NCBI GenBank assembly: GCA_016719465.1 | Contig: JADJYY010000006.1 | Span: 31,238 to 95,237, forward strand | From: Hydrogenophilales bacterium | Lineage (GTDB): Bacteria > Pseudomonadota > Gammaproteobacteria > Burkholderiales > Thiobacillaceae | Length of the DNA: 64,000 nucleotides | Direction: 5' to 3' | Shown: in pieces, positions 57,273 through 64,000 of the stretch | Numbering within the stretch: position 1 is the stretch's first letter | Layout of the letters: the number at the start of each line of letters is the position of its first letter | The notes under the pieces: model-generated | What the model was told of the DNA's origin: nothing | The model's database searches: none | Seen by the model: only the letters and a program-made list of their open reading frames with translations | Made by a program: the position numbers and the translations under genes

Positions 57273-57682
57273 AAATCTTGAACATCACTCTAGTCTTGGC
57301 GCTTGCCTTGAGCGCAAATGCCGGTGAGCAGCGTGTGTATCAGCGCGACAACATGGGTAACATCCAGTACCACAAGCCGTCATATACAGTTCAGGACAAT
57401 GGGCGCATTATCGAAACCAGTAAATACGGGGACAAGCTGTATCACAAACAGCAATATCTCATGAAGGATGGAAAGGTTTACCAGTCGGACTCTATGGGCC
57501 AAATCCAATACAACAAGCCCCATTATGCCATCCAACAAAATGGTAGGATCATTGAGGTTGGCCCGACCGGCGACAAGCATTACCACAAGCAGCAGTATCA
57601 AGTGAAAGACGGGAAGGTGTATCAAGTCGATTCAATTGGGAACATCCAGTACCACAAGCCTGGCTTTGTGGTGAAGCCATGA
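57269..57682 (+). CDS. Secreted 47-residue-repeat protein
   Basis: This 137-residue precursor has signal peptide MKILNITLVLALALSANAG. The mature protein is two full and one partial copy of a 47-residue unit: VYQxDxMGNIQYHKPxY, then xVQxNGRIIE, then GDKxYHKQQYxxKDGK. Conserved Tyr-His-Lys and Gly-Arg positions suggest a beta-rich repeat, in the manner of MORN or YD-like units, but I do not recognise it. It is translationally coupled to the WYL regulator before it and to the lipoprotein after it (ATGA overlaps on both sides). Confidence 0.75.
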   Translation: MKILNITLVLALALSANAGEQRVYQRDNMGNIQYHKPSYTVQDNGRIIETSKYGDKLYHKQQYLMKDGKVYQSDSMGQIQYNKPHYAIQQNGRIIEVGPTGDKHYHKQQYQVKDGKVYQVDSIGNIQYHKPGFVVKP

Positions 57683-58140
57683 GAGTTCCATCCCGCCATG
57701 GGATGAACTGGTTGCCCTGCTTGGCGATTGTATTGTCACTGTTTGGCTGCGGAAAGGCGGGGCAAGCGCCACCTCAGAAAAGCACAGCCGATGAAATCCA
57801 TTCAGTAATACAGGCCCAGCCTGTGTCTGTCACTCCAGAACAAGCAGCTGAAGTCTTTGCATTGGGGAGTGAGGCTACTGACCTTCAGAGAGACCTCCTT
57901 AAAAAGGAACTAATCGGCAATGTGATCGTGTGGAACATCCAGGTCTACGAGATCGAGTTGAAGGGTGAGAGCTACAAGGTCACTTCACAGCCGATACCCA
58001 TCCAGCCTGCGCAAGCGGTGGGGGTGCTAAGGGTGGTGGCCTTTGTGTATCCAAGGAATGGTGCAGACTTAAATGCTTTGCGTCAGGCGAAAACGAATGA
58101 CATTTTCAAACTTCGTGGTAAGGTTCAGGATATTGAATGA
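57679..58140 (+). CDS. Lipoprotein with OB-fold-like domain
   Basis: This 153-residue precursor has lipobox LSLFGC at about residue 24, so it is a lipid-anchored protein. The mature part, with LGSEATDLQRDLLKKELIGN, VIVWNIQVYEIEL and FKLRGKVQDIE at the end, has the strand order of small OB-fold (tRNA_anti-like) domains. The start is the ATG at 57679 overlapping the previous stop; an inner ATG (MNWLPCLAIVL) is also possible. It is the third gene of the WYL operon. Function unknown. Confidence 0.7.
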   Translation: MRVPSRHGMNWLPCLAIVLSLFGCGKAGQAPPQKSTADEIHSVIQAQPVSVTPEQAAEVFALGSEATDLQRDLLKKELIGNVIVWNIQVYEIELKGESYKVTSQPIPIQPAQAVGVLRVVAFVYPRNGADLNALRQAKTNDIFKLRGKVQDIE

Positions 58141-58204
58141 GGTGGCTGTGGTTATATAGCCGGCTTTGGTTTGAAGTAAATGACTTATCAACCTCAGTAT
58201 CCGT

Positions 58205-58841
58205 GTGGCTATGCATACAAAGACAGTTGCAAGTAGTGTCATTGTTCTAATTTTAGTGACTACCGCCTATTTTGGTTATACGAAAAATAAGGGGCAGCCT
58301 GCCCCTGCATGCTCTGGAAGTCGCCCTATTTTTATACCAACGAATGGAGGCGAGTTGTTGGTTGAAAAATTCACAGAACACAAAAATTCCAAACTCGACA
58401 CATATTGACAATACTCAATATTCCCATACCGGCTTGCCATATTGATTCATCGATTACGATATCTCCATTTACGGGCTACAAGGTGAAGCTTGAAAAGCAG
58501 GGAAACTAGATGAGGATGGAGAGAAAGAAATCATCGTGATTGCGCCACCAATCACCCCAGATTTGCCTGTCCCGTTTGATACTTCTGGAATTGTAAAAGC
58601 CGTGTCAGGTTGTCCAATGATTAATAGTCAATCCACACTTGATAGTCTTGAGAAAAGGCTGTCAGAGGAACTTAAAAAACACGCTGAGTCGCAGGAGTAC
58701 ATCAATATTGCGAGAAACCAAGGGCGAGAAGTGGTGGCAAAGTTCGTCCGGAATTGGATCGTAAAACAGCGCCAATATGAGCGAGCTGAAAATTATGTAG
58801 TCAAGGTGTTTTTCAAGGGCGAATCGATTGCGTATTATTAG
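58205..58841 (+). pseudogene. DUF4230 gene with frameshifts
   Basis: The pieces of a DUF4230 protein are found in three frames. A membrane anchor and domain start (MHTKTVASSVIVLILVTTAY to GGELLVEKFTEHKNSKLDT) end at 58408. The middle, LTILNIPIPACHIDSSITIS through GYKVKLEKQG, lies at about 58405-58505. The end, DEDGEKEIIVIAPPITPDLP to FVRNWIVKQRQYERAENYV, finishes with a TAA at 58839-58841. Two single-base changes, near 58405 and 58505, break it. It is decay or sequence error. Confidence 0.7.
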
Positions 58842-58903
58842 CATGCAATATGGCTGCATGCGTTCGGAACGCATTTAATCCGATAGTTTTTTCATCCATT
58901 CCC

Positions 58904-58938
58904 AAGCCCTGTAGGCAACCAGCCTCAGGGCTTTTTTC
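58904..58938 (+). terminator. Rho-independent terminator
   Basis: AAGCCCTG, 14 bases, CAGGGCTT then TTTT form an 8-bp stem with a T-run. It ends only 26 bases before the next start codon, so it sits inside that gene's leader. Confidence 0.75.
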
Positions 58939-58963
58939 TTTTCCACCCCACGAAGGAGTTCCT

Positions 58964-59245
58964 ATGCCAAGACGCCGTTCTGGCGCGTACAACTCTGCCA
59001 AGACAACCTGGAAGTACACAGACAGTGCCGCTACAGGGTTAACCCAGCGGTCAGCAACTGACCACTACGGCTTAGGCCAATCCCTCGACTACATGCCCAA
59101 GATGGGCTTCGTCGACACCATGAAATACATCCTGGTCCATTTCCTGTTCTCCATCCTGGGCGCTGTCCTGTCTGCCGCATGGATCGTCTTCCTCCTCTTC
59201 ATCGCCCTCCCATACCTGCTGTTTGGAACCACCCTGATCCCCTGA
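58964..59245 (+). CDS. Small membrane protein
   Basis: This 93-residue protein has a polar first half (MPRRRSGAYNSAKTTWKYTD, then SATDHYGLGQSLDYMPKMG) and a hydrophobic hairpin (YILVHFLFSILGAVLSAAWI and VFLLFIALPYLLFG). GAAGGAG lies 8 bases before the ATG. The leader, from the terminator to the ATG, is homologous to that of the gene at 59371. The family is not recognised; its context is mobile-element cargo. Confidence 0.7.
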   Translation: MPRRRSGAYNSAKTTWKYTDSAATGLTQRSATDHYGLGQSLDYMPKMGFVDTMKYILVHFLFSILGAVLSAAWIVFLLFIALPYLLFGTTLIP

Positions 59246-59303
59246 TACCAAGAGCCTTCGGCGACGCTTTGGGCTCGATAAATATGTAAGCGTCGCAACC
59301 CTC

Positions 59304-59348
59304 AGAAAGCCCCGCCGGCCGCCCTGGTCTGTGGGGCTTTCTCTTTTT
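59304..59348 (+). terminator. Rho-independent terminator
   Basis: AGAAAGCCCC, 19 bases, GGGGCTTTCT then TTTTT form a 10-bp perfect stem. It ends 22 bases before the next ATG. Just upstream, GCGACGCTT and AAGCGTCGC (59261-59296) form another perfect 9-bp hairpin. Confidence 0.8.
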
Positions 59349-59370
59349 CCATCACATGAAAGGAGTCCCT

Positions 59371-59538
59371 ATGTTCTGGTATTTCCTGTTGGCCCTGGCC
59401 GCTGTCATTGGCCTGCTGCAGCTGGGCGCGCTGACGGTCTGGGTCATCGTCCTCAAGACCCTCTTGCTGGTCGTCCTGGCCGTGGTCTTCGCCGTAGGCG
59501 CGTACTTCGTCTGGAAGTACTTCAACAAACGCACCTGA
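59371..59538 (+). CDS. Small membrane protein, MFW family copy 2
   Basis: A 55-residue protein, MFWYFLLALAAVIGLLQLGA, then LTVWVIVLKTLLLVVLAVVF and a short charged end. It is related to the 58-residue protein at 55978-56154. It has two membrane helices and a strong ribosome site AAAGGAG. Function unknown; size and charge could fit a holin-like or toxin-like peptide, but nothing proves it. Confidence 0.7.
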   Translation: MFWYFLLALAAVIGLLQLGALTVWVIVLKTLLLVVLAVVFAVGAYFVWKYFNKRT

Positions 59539-59562
59539 TCTATTCCCCCTTCCTATCCATCG

Positions 59563-59588
59563 GCGCCGACATAGGCGCTTTTTTTTTG
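59563..59588 (+). terminator. Rho-independent terminator
   Basis: GCGCC, six loop bases, GGCGC, then nine T form a compact terminator 13 bases before the next ATG. Confidence 0.75.
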
Positions 59589-59600
59589 CCTGGAGGAATC

Positions 59601-60089
59601 ATGCATGTCATTCATCACTTCCATGAAGCCCACCAGCTGTATCGGCAAGGGCGCATCCCGTTACGTCTGCTTCAGGACCAGGCCGCTGTCCTGATCGGTT
59701 TCAAGCATCAAGGCGTGGCCGATCCCCTGGCGATTACCCAAGAAGATATCGGTTGGCTACTCCGGCAGCCGGAAGCCTCGATGGACTACTCCGACCACCT
59801 CGGCGGCTATGTCCATGTCTGCGAAAGCGAAGACGACCTCAAGCAAATCCAGGGGTGCGATTTCGAATTCGCGGATGCCCATGACGGGCGTTGGCCGAAC
59901 GTCACGGAAATGCCCTTGGGATGGGATAGCTGCGCGTATCTGGCCGAGGCCAAGGGTGATCCCGAGTGGGCCATGTTCCTTCTGTGCTGGAACGATGCCG
60001 GCGGCCCTGTCTATTACGTCCCGAAGTACCTCTGGCAGCTGGCCCGTGTCGAGGAACACATGGCACTGACCAATCAAGTCTGGGCGTAG
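59601..60089 (+). CDS. Unrecognised soluble protein
   Basis: This 162-residue acidic protein begins MHVIHHFHEAHQLYRQGRIP and includes EDIGWLLRQPEASMDYSDHL, then GRWPNVTEMPLGWDS and PVYYVPKYLWQLARVEEHMA. No membrane segment or known motif. GGAGG lies close before the ATG. It belongs to the run of short single genes in the island. No family recognised. Confidence 0.65.
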   Translation: MHVIHHFHEAHQLYRQGRIPLRLLQDQAAVLIGFKHQGVADPLAITQEDIGWLLRQPEASMDYSDHLGGYVHVCESEDDLKQIQGCDFEFADAHDGRWPNVTEMPLGWDSCAYLAEAKGDPEWAMFLLCWNDAGGPVYYVPKYLWQLARVEEHMALTNQVWA

Positions 60090-60144
60090 GTCTGCGCGTT
60101 TTTCGCCATCTTATTTGAAGGATCTATTCACAAGGAGCATGACC

Positions 60145-60648
60145 ATGAAAGACGAAGCAACCAAACCTGAAATCCGCACCATCAAGACCGCTACCTCCTT
60201 GAGGCTCAGCGGCAAATCCATTTTGACGCATTGCATCGGCTGCGATGCCGAAGGCCAGGTCTATCTGCGCGTCGAGGCCAACAGCGCGGGCGGGTATTTC
60301 AAACCCGAGTGGGTGTCCCTGGCCGCGATCCAGAAGGCCACGGAGAACGCGACCTACATCAGTGCATTTCACCTGCGTCCGGTGTTCACCGGGAAATCCA
60401 CAAACTCCCCAGGATTTATGCTGGCCGTCCTCAAGGCGGAAGGCCTGGTGAAGCTGAAGGACGAGAAGGAGAGGACCTACGTCGCCATCGACGCCAAGGA
60501 CTTCCTGGCGGGCATCAAGCCGTTGATGGAAGCCCAGCCTGATAGCGGAGCGAGCACCCCCGTCGCCGCCATCAAGAAGGGGAAGAAGGCCGCATACCTT
60601 TCCCACGGACTTAGAAGACGCGTCTCGTTCTTCCGGCAACGCTCATAA
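60145..60648 (+). CDS. Unrecognised soluble protein
   Basis: This 167-residue protein starts MKDEATKPEIRTIKTATSLR. It includes HCIGCDAEGQVYLRVEANSA and FKPEWVSLAAIQKATENATY, and a basic tail (KKGKKAAYLSHGLRRRVSFF). The ATG at 60145 has the better spacing to AAGGAG than the ATG two codons upstream. No known domain. The gap to 60759 holds the perfect 16-bp palindrome GGCTCGATATCGAGCC at 60693-60708. Confidence 0.65.
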   Translation: MKDEATKPEIRTIKTATSLRLSGKSILTHCIGCDAEGQVYLRVEANSAGGYFKPEWVSLAAIQKATENATYISAFHLRPVFTGKSTNSPGFMLAVLKAEGLVKLKDEKERTYVAIDAKDFLAGIKPLMEAQPDSGASTPVAAIKKGKKAAYLSHGLRRRVSFFRQRS

Positions 60649-60759
60649 GCCCTTGTCCTGCCTGTAGTTCCGCAGCCTTGCAACGAGGCGCTGGCTCGAT
60701 ATCGAGCCGTTCTGAACTGCTTTCTCTTTCTCTTCCATCAATAACAAAACGAAGTCGCT

Positions 60760-60942
60760 ATGCCCGATCTCCTATTGGCCCTTGTGGTCGTGTCTGCATT
60801 AAGCCTGGCTACCAAATCCGCGCAGTGGGTTGGTTTGTTGGGAGTGTTTGTTCTCTGCGTTTTGTACACGAAGACCGCCACCGCCTTGTTCCTTATCGCA
60901 GGCGCGGCATACCTCTTTCTCAAATTTAGGAGCAAATCATGA
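60760..60942 (+). CDS. Small two-helix membrane protein
   Basis: This 60-residue protein starts MPDLLLALVVVSALSLATKS and has two hydrophobic stretches separated by AQWVG, with a basic end (FLKFRSKS). Its stop overlaps the next ATG by 4 bases. The leader contains the same kind of pyrimidine tract (CTTTCTCTTTCTCTTCC) as the genes at 58964 and 59371. Unknown function. Confidence 0.6.
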   Translation: MPDLLLALVVVSALSLATKSAQWVGLLGVFVLCVLYTKTATALFLIAGAAYLFLKFRSKS

Positions 60943-61082
60943 ATGAAAGTCGCGTAATCGACGCCCTGGATCAAGTCCTGGCCTGGGACATGCCCGCACA
61001 TCTGTTGCCTATCACCTTGCAGTCACAGGCCGGGTTGATGGCAGGTGTTTCCAATGATGAATTGGGGTGCTGCTTCGACTGA
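60939..61082 (+). CDS. Short unrecognised protein, 47 residues
   Basis: The frame starts at an ATG overlapping the previous stop (ATGA), preceded by AGGAGC, and encodes MNESRVIDALDQVLAWDMPA, then HLLPITLQSQAGLMAGVSND and ELGCCFD before TGA. The coupling and the protein-like composition support it. It is below the size usually reported. Family unknown. Confidence 0.6.
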   Translation: MNESRVIDALDQVLAWDMPAHLLPITLQSQAGLMAGVSNDELGCCFD

Positions 61083-61230
61083 TCTCCCCGCTGTACTTCT
61101 CGCAATACCCGCCTGTAGTCCTCCCCGATACCCATCCCTGACTTCAATGCGCATCCACGTTGCTGGTGGAGGCCGTTGCTCGTCTTGGATTCGGTGTCGG
61201 GGGTTTTCCTATTCTTTTTCGGAGCCCGAC

Positions 61231-61650
61231 ATGAACGTCAGCACCATCATCTACCGCAAGGAACTCATCGGCAGCGAGCGAACAGAGTTCACCGCCAAGC
61301 TGCTCGATGTGAATTTCCCGCTGTTGCTGGAGCCGGTGATCTTCGCCTTCGCCGGCAAGTTGTCCCCGGAATACAGCGGCGGCTACTGGCGCATGTACAC
61401 CCCGAGCAATGGCGCGTTCTTCATGGCGCCGGACACCGAGAGGTATTTCAAGGTGGTCAGCCCGAATGGCTACGAGGCCGTCTTATCGGCGGACGCGCTG
61501 GGGATTACCGCGTGTCTGTTCGCGTATAGCCAGCTGTCCTTCACCGCCAGCCCGGCCTTCGCGGAAGTCTGCGCGGAGCAGTTCCATCTCCTGCGCGAGT
61601 ACATGCTGGACCAGCCGGAGGCGGAGGGCATCCTGGGGGTGATCGACTGA
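61231..61650 (+). CDS. Antirestriction protein, ArdB/KlcA family
   Basis: Proteins of this family protect incoming DNA from type I restriction. The 139-residue protein has the typical core YSGGYWRMYTPSNGAFFMAP, then FKVVSPNGYEAVLSADALG and ITACLFAYSQLSF. The start is the ATG at 61231 (MNVSTIIYRKELIGSER). A GGAG lies 8 bases upstream. Its presence is strong support for a mobile element. The 148 bases before it, 61083-61230, hold no other gene I can see. Confidence 0.82.
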   Translation: MNVSTIIYRKELIGSERTEFTAKLLDVNFPLLLEPVIFAFAGKLSPEYSGGYWRMYTPSNGAFFMAPDTERYFKVVSPNGYEAVLSADALGITACLFAYSQLSFTASPAFAEVCAEQFHLLREYMLDQPEAEGILGVID

Positions 61651-61673
61651 GGCCAGAGGGGGACTGAAAATCT

Positions 61674-61745
61674 GAAAAACTGAAAACCTGAGATTCTGGA
61701 GCGCTCACGATCCCAGTTTCGCAGGATTTCAGGATTTCAGTTTTT
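61674..61745. repeat. Imperfect inverted repeat with CTGAAA units
   Basis: The left arm, about 61674-61698, carries repeated CTGAAAA/CTGAAAAC words. The right arm, about 61721-61745, reads as its near reverse complement (CAGGATTTCAGGATTTCAG, then TTTTTC). About 21 of 25 bases pair. It lies in the 322-base gap between the antirestriction gene and the primase-helicase gene. Confidence 0.6.
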
Positions 61746-61846
61746 CACCCCAGGTTGGAGTTCTGCCCGCTGCAACCGGGTAGCTCGCACCGTGAGCCTT
61801 GACCTATGCGCAGGCCCTGCTATCCTCACCACGTCTTTGCATTCAA

Positions 61847-61939
61847 GGCACCCCGCAATAGGGTGCCGCATCGACCCAGCCAGTTTCTTCAGCTAATGCC
61901 TTCCGCAAGTGCGGGCCAGTCGCCGGACAGTTGCTCCGG
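61847..61939. other. Three hairpins upstream of the replication gene
   Basis: Three perfect stems follow each other: GGCACCC/GGGTGCC at 61847-61867, CCGCA/TGCGG at 61903-61914, and CCGGA/TCCGG at 61923-61939. They end 34 bases before the primase-helicase start. Such clustered stems could be a replication or transfer origin or a structured leader; which one cannot be told. Confidence 0.5.
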
Positions 61940-61972
61940 TGGTTTCCAACTTGCGTAGTAAAGGCAATAAAT

Positions 61973-64000
61973 ATGTCCAAGTACACAGGGTCAGTCCATG
62001 ACCCAGACAACTTGTCACCTCTACCGGGTGACTACCCCAGTGCCGCGTTGTACTGGTTTAAGTACGGATTCAACGTAATACCCCTTGTCCCCGGCACCAA
62101 ACAGACGGCGGTGAAGTGGGATCCATGGCTAAGTGGGCTCTCGCCTGCAAAGATCGCTGCCCATTGGGCTGAACATCCCGATTATGAAGTCGGCTGCATC
62201 GTCGGCGAGGGTTTCATCGTGTTCGATGCTGACAGTCCAGCGTCCATCGCGGCCCTGGCGCAACTCGAAGAGGTTTTCGAGATCGCTCCATGTCTTGTCG
62301 TGAAGACCAAGAAGGGTGTGCACCACTACTACGGGCGTGTTCCTGGTTCTTTCGCAAAATCCGACGCCCACAGCACCGAAGAGCACCCGGATCGTATTGA
62401 TGTAAAGACAGGGCGCGCCATGGTGGTGCTTCCACCAAGCACGGGTAAAGAGATCGAATACCAGGATGTCGATCACGCGTCGGAGCTGACTGAGATCGGC
62501 CAGGATGTCATCGACGCCATCTTCAGACACAACGGGCGTCCAGCACCAAGACCACCGACCGACGTTCAGGTCAAACGTGCTGACTTTATGCCGTCATCTG
62601 AGCTATTGTCGAGACTCAAGGCGCTCACTGACCGGATCCACCGCTATGGTTATCACGACTGGTTCACCGTCGTCGTCGTCCTCCACCATGAAACGGGTGG
62701 TGGCGCGGAGGGCTTGGATTTGGTCGACGACTGGAGCAGCCGAGGACGCGGTTACAAAGGGCGTAGCGATATCGAAGCCTTGTGGCGCTCTCTTGGCAAG
62801 CATACAGGCGACACCTACACCATCTCCACACTGGCCTACATGGTGAACCAGGAAGGAGATGACTGGCTTGAAGTCTGCGATAGCGTTGAACCTCAGTTCG
62901 AGCGGTGTGAGTTCAGCGCAATGGAATCCACAGTGCCCGCCACTCTGGATGTCGCCACCCCATCGAACCCACTAGCGAAATACTCGCTGCGGGGAATGGG
63001 CGAGGAGATCAAGAAAATGGCGGTCGCGGAGGTGCATGTCCTGGGGGAACTTGCTCTCCAAGGCCAGGCCACAGTGCTTTACGCCGCACCCAACACGGGT
63101 AAGACGCTCATCACACTAAACCTCCTGATCGAATCCATCCGCGTCGGCCGTATCAATGCTGAAAAGGTGTATTACCTCAACGTCGATGACACCGTCCAAG
63201 GCCTGATCACGAAGCAGGCGATTGCCGATGAGTTCGGCTTTCACATGATCGCTGAGGGTTGGCGTGACTTCACGGTTTCCGCCTTCCTGGCCGACCTGAA
63301 GGACATGATCGACAACGACACCGCCCACGGCGTCATCATCGTTCTCGACACCCTGAAGAAGTTCACCAACTTGATGGACAAGGGCAAGAGCAGCCACTTC
63401 GCCAAGTTCGTCCGGCAGTTCGTGCTGAAAGGCGGCACGTTGATCGCTTTGGCCCATACCAACAAAAACCCCAAGTCGGATGGCAAACCGCAGTTTTCCG
63501 GCACGAGCGACATCGTGGACGATTTCGACTGCGCCTACACCTTGCGCGTGGTCAGCCATTCAGACGTATCGGGCGAGAAGGTGGTTGAGTTCGAGAACTT
63601 CAAGCGGCGCGGGAATGTCGCGCCCGTTGCCTCGTACAGCTACACCCTGGCGCGCAATGCCTCGTACTTGGAACTGCTCCTTTCCGTGAAGCCAGTTGAT
63701 GAGCAATCGCTGGAACTGATCAAGAAGGCGGAGGAGGTCAAAACCGATGCCGAGGTGATCAAGGTGGTGTTGGCGTGCATTGCCGAGGGCATCAATACCA
63801 AGATGACCCTGGCCAGAGAGGTGAAGCAGCGCAGCGGCATCAGCAACAAGGCCGCGCTGCAAGTCATCGAGAAATACATCGGCGACGACCCGGGCCAGCA
63901 TTGGTGGACCTTCGAGGTCGGTGCCCGTGGTGCGCAGATTTTCACCGTCCTGGCGCGTCCGTCATCCGACGGGGCTGGGGATTCAGGGTCAGTCACCGGG
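61973..64000 (+). CDS. Primase-polymerase/helicase of the mobile element, 5' part
   Basis: The frame is open from ATG at 61973 to the right edge, 676 codons, and continues outside. Residues 20-200 fit a bifunctional primase/polymerase domain: YPSAALYWFKYGFNVIPLVP, GCIVGEGFIVFDADSPA with the DxD metal pair, and KKGVHHYYGR with the catalytic His. Residues from about 350 form a RepA-like AAA domain: Walker A APNTGKTLI (Lys 377), and Walker B VIIVLDTLKK followed by LIALAHTNKNPKSDGK. It would replicate or maintain the element. The ribosome site is weak. Confidence 0.85.
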   Translation, partial: MSKYTGSVHDPDNLSPLPGDYPSAALYWFKYGFNVIPLVPGTKQTAVKWDPWLSGLSPAKIAAHWAEHPDYEVGCIVGEGFIVFDADSPASIAALAQLEEVFEIAPCLVVKTKKGVHHYYGRVPGSFAKSDAHSTEEHPDRIDVKTGRAMVVLPPSTGKEIEYQDVDHASELTEIGQDVIDAIFRHNGRPAPRPPTDVQVKRADFMPSSELLSRLKALTDRIHRYGYHDWFTVVVVLHHETGGGAEGLDLVDDWSSRGRGYKGRSDIEALWRSLGKHTGDTYTISTLAYMVNQEGDDWLEVCDSVEPQFERCEFSAMESTVPATLDVATPSNPLAKYSLRGMGEEIKKMAVAEVHVLGELALQGQATVLYAAPNTGKTLITLNLLIESIRVGRINAEKVYYLNVDDTVQGLITKQAIADEFGFHMIAEGWRDFTVSAFLADLKDMIDNDTAHGVIIVLDTLKKFTNLMDKGKSSHFAKFVRQFVLKGGTLIALAHTNKNPKSDGKPQFSGTSDIVDDFDCAYTLRVVSHSDVSGEKVVEFENFKRRGNVAPVASYSYTLARNASYLELLLSVKPVDEQSLELIKKAEEVKTDAEVIKVVLACIAEGINTKMTLAREVKQRSGISNKAALQVIEKYIGDDPGQHWWTFEVGARGAQIFTVLARPSSDGAGDSGSVTG

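Noticed and set aside
57269..58140. Toxin-immunity pair
   Set aside because: Both products carry export signals and show no nuclease, pore or immunity motif. The idea has no direct support.

Overview
The window is 64 kb of a GC-rich chromosome. The gene content and order fit a betaproteobacterium, probably near Rhodocyclales or Nitrosomonadales: ffs-dnaX-ybaB-recR, yqgE-ruvX-pyrR-pyrB-pyrC', argH/algZ-algR-hemC-hemD-hemX-hemY, TrpB2, and a 2Fe-2S reductase of the CDP-6-deoxyglucoseen reductase type. The assignment is inferred from synteny and protein style, with no database search.

Layout. Positions 1-24650 are mostly housekeeping: purB (cut by the left edge), an HDOD protein, recR, ybaB, dnaX, a PagL-like lipid A deacylase, the SRP RNA, aroG with a phenylalanine-rich leader peptide and terminator, trpB2, a Nudix hydrolase, a small ferredoxin, a NodIJ-type ABC exporter, the pyrimidine cluster, photolyase, a Tat-exported superoxide dismutase and the heme genes. 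Positions 24681-30940 hold an AlgZR-type two-component system, argH, a VapBC pair, a broken MscS channel and an IS91 remnant. Positions 31121-39001 form an envelope-modification locus: PAP2 phosphatase, an LTA-synthase-like sulfatase, EptA and a PmrAB-like two-component system. This locus is rearranged by a duplication and by short inverted-repeat elements. Positions 39058-54804 hold a TerB-like protein, folD, tRNA-Pro, tRNA-Arg, a SagB-type oxidoreductase, a complete heavy-metal RND efflux locus with its own two-component regulator, pabB, a cation diffusion facilitator, ybaK and tRNA-His.

From tRNA-His onward (54805-64000) the sequence changes. AT content rises, genes are short and mostly unrecognised, several are separated by terminators, and there are an ArdB/KlcA-type antirestriction protein and a primase-polymerase/helicase. 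I read this as the left part of an integrated mobile element whose integrase end lies outside the window.

The most notable observations are: (1) a classic attenuator in front of aroG, with four Phe codons and one Tyr codon in seven; (2) three unrelated short inverted-repeat elements inserted end to end at YTAR tetranucleotides directly upstream of pmrAB, with further copies of two of them at hemX/hemY and in a duplicated eptA end; (3) a 14-bp tandem duplication that knocks the start of a metal-locus gene out of frame; (4) a WYL-regulated, translationally coupled operon encoding a secreted 47-residue-repeat protein and an OB-fold-like lipoprotein; (5) several single-base frameshifts that are either real decay or sequencing error.
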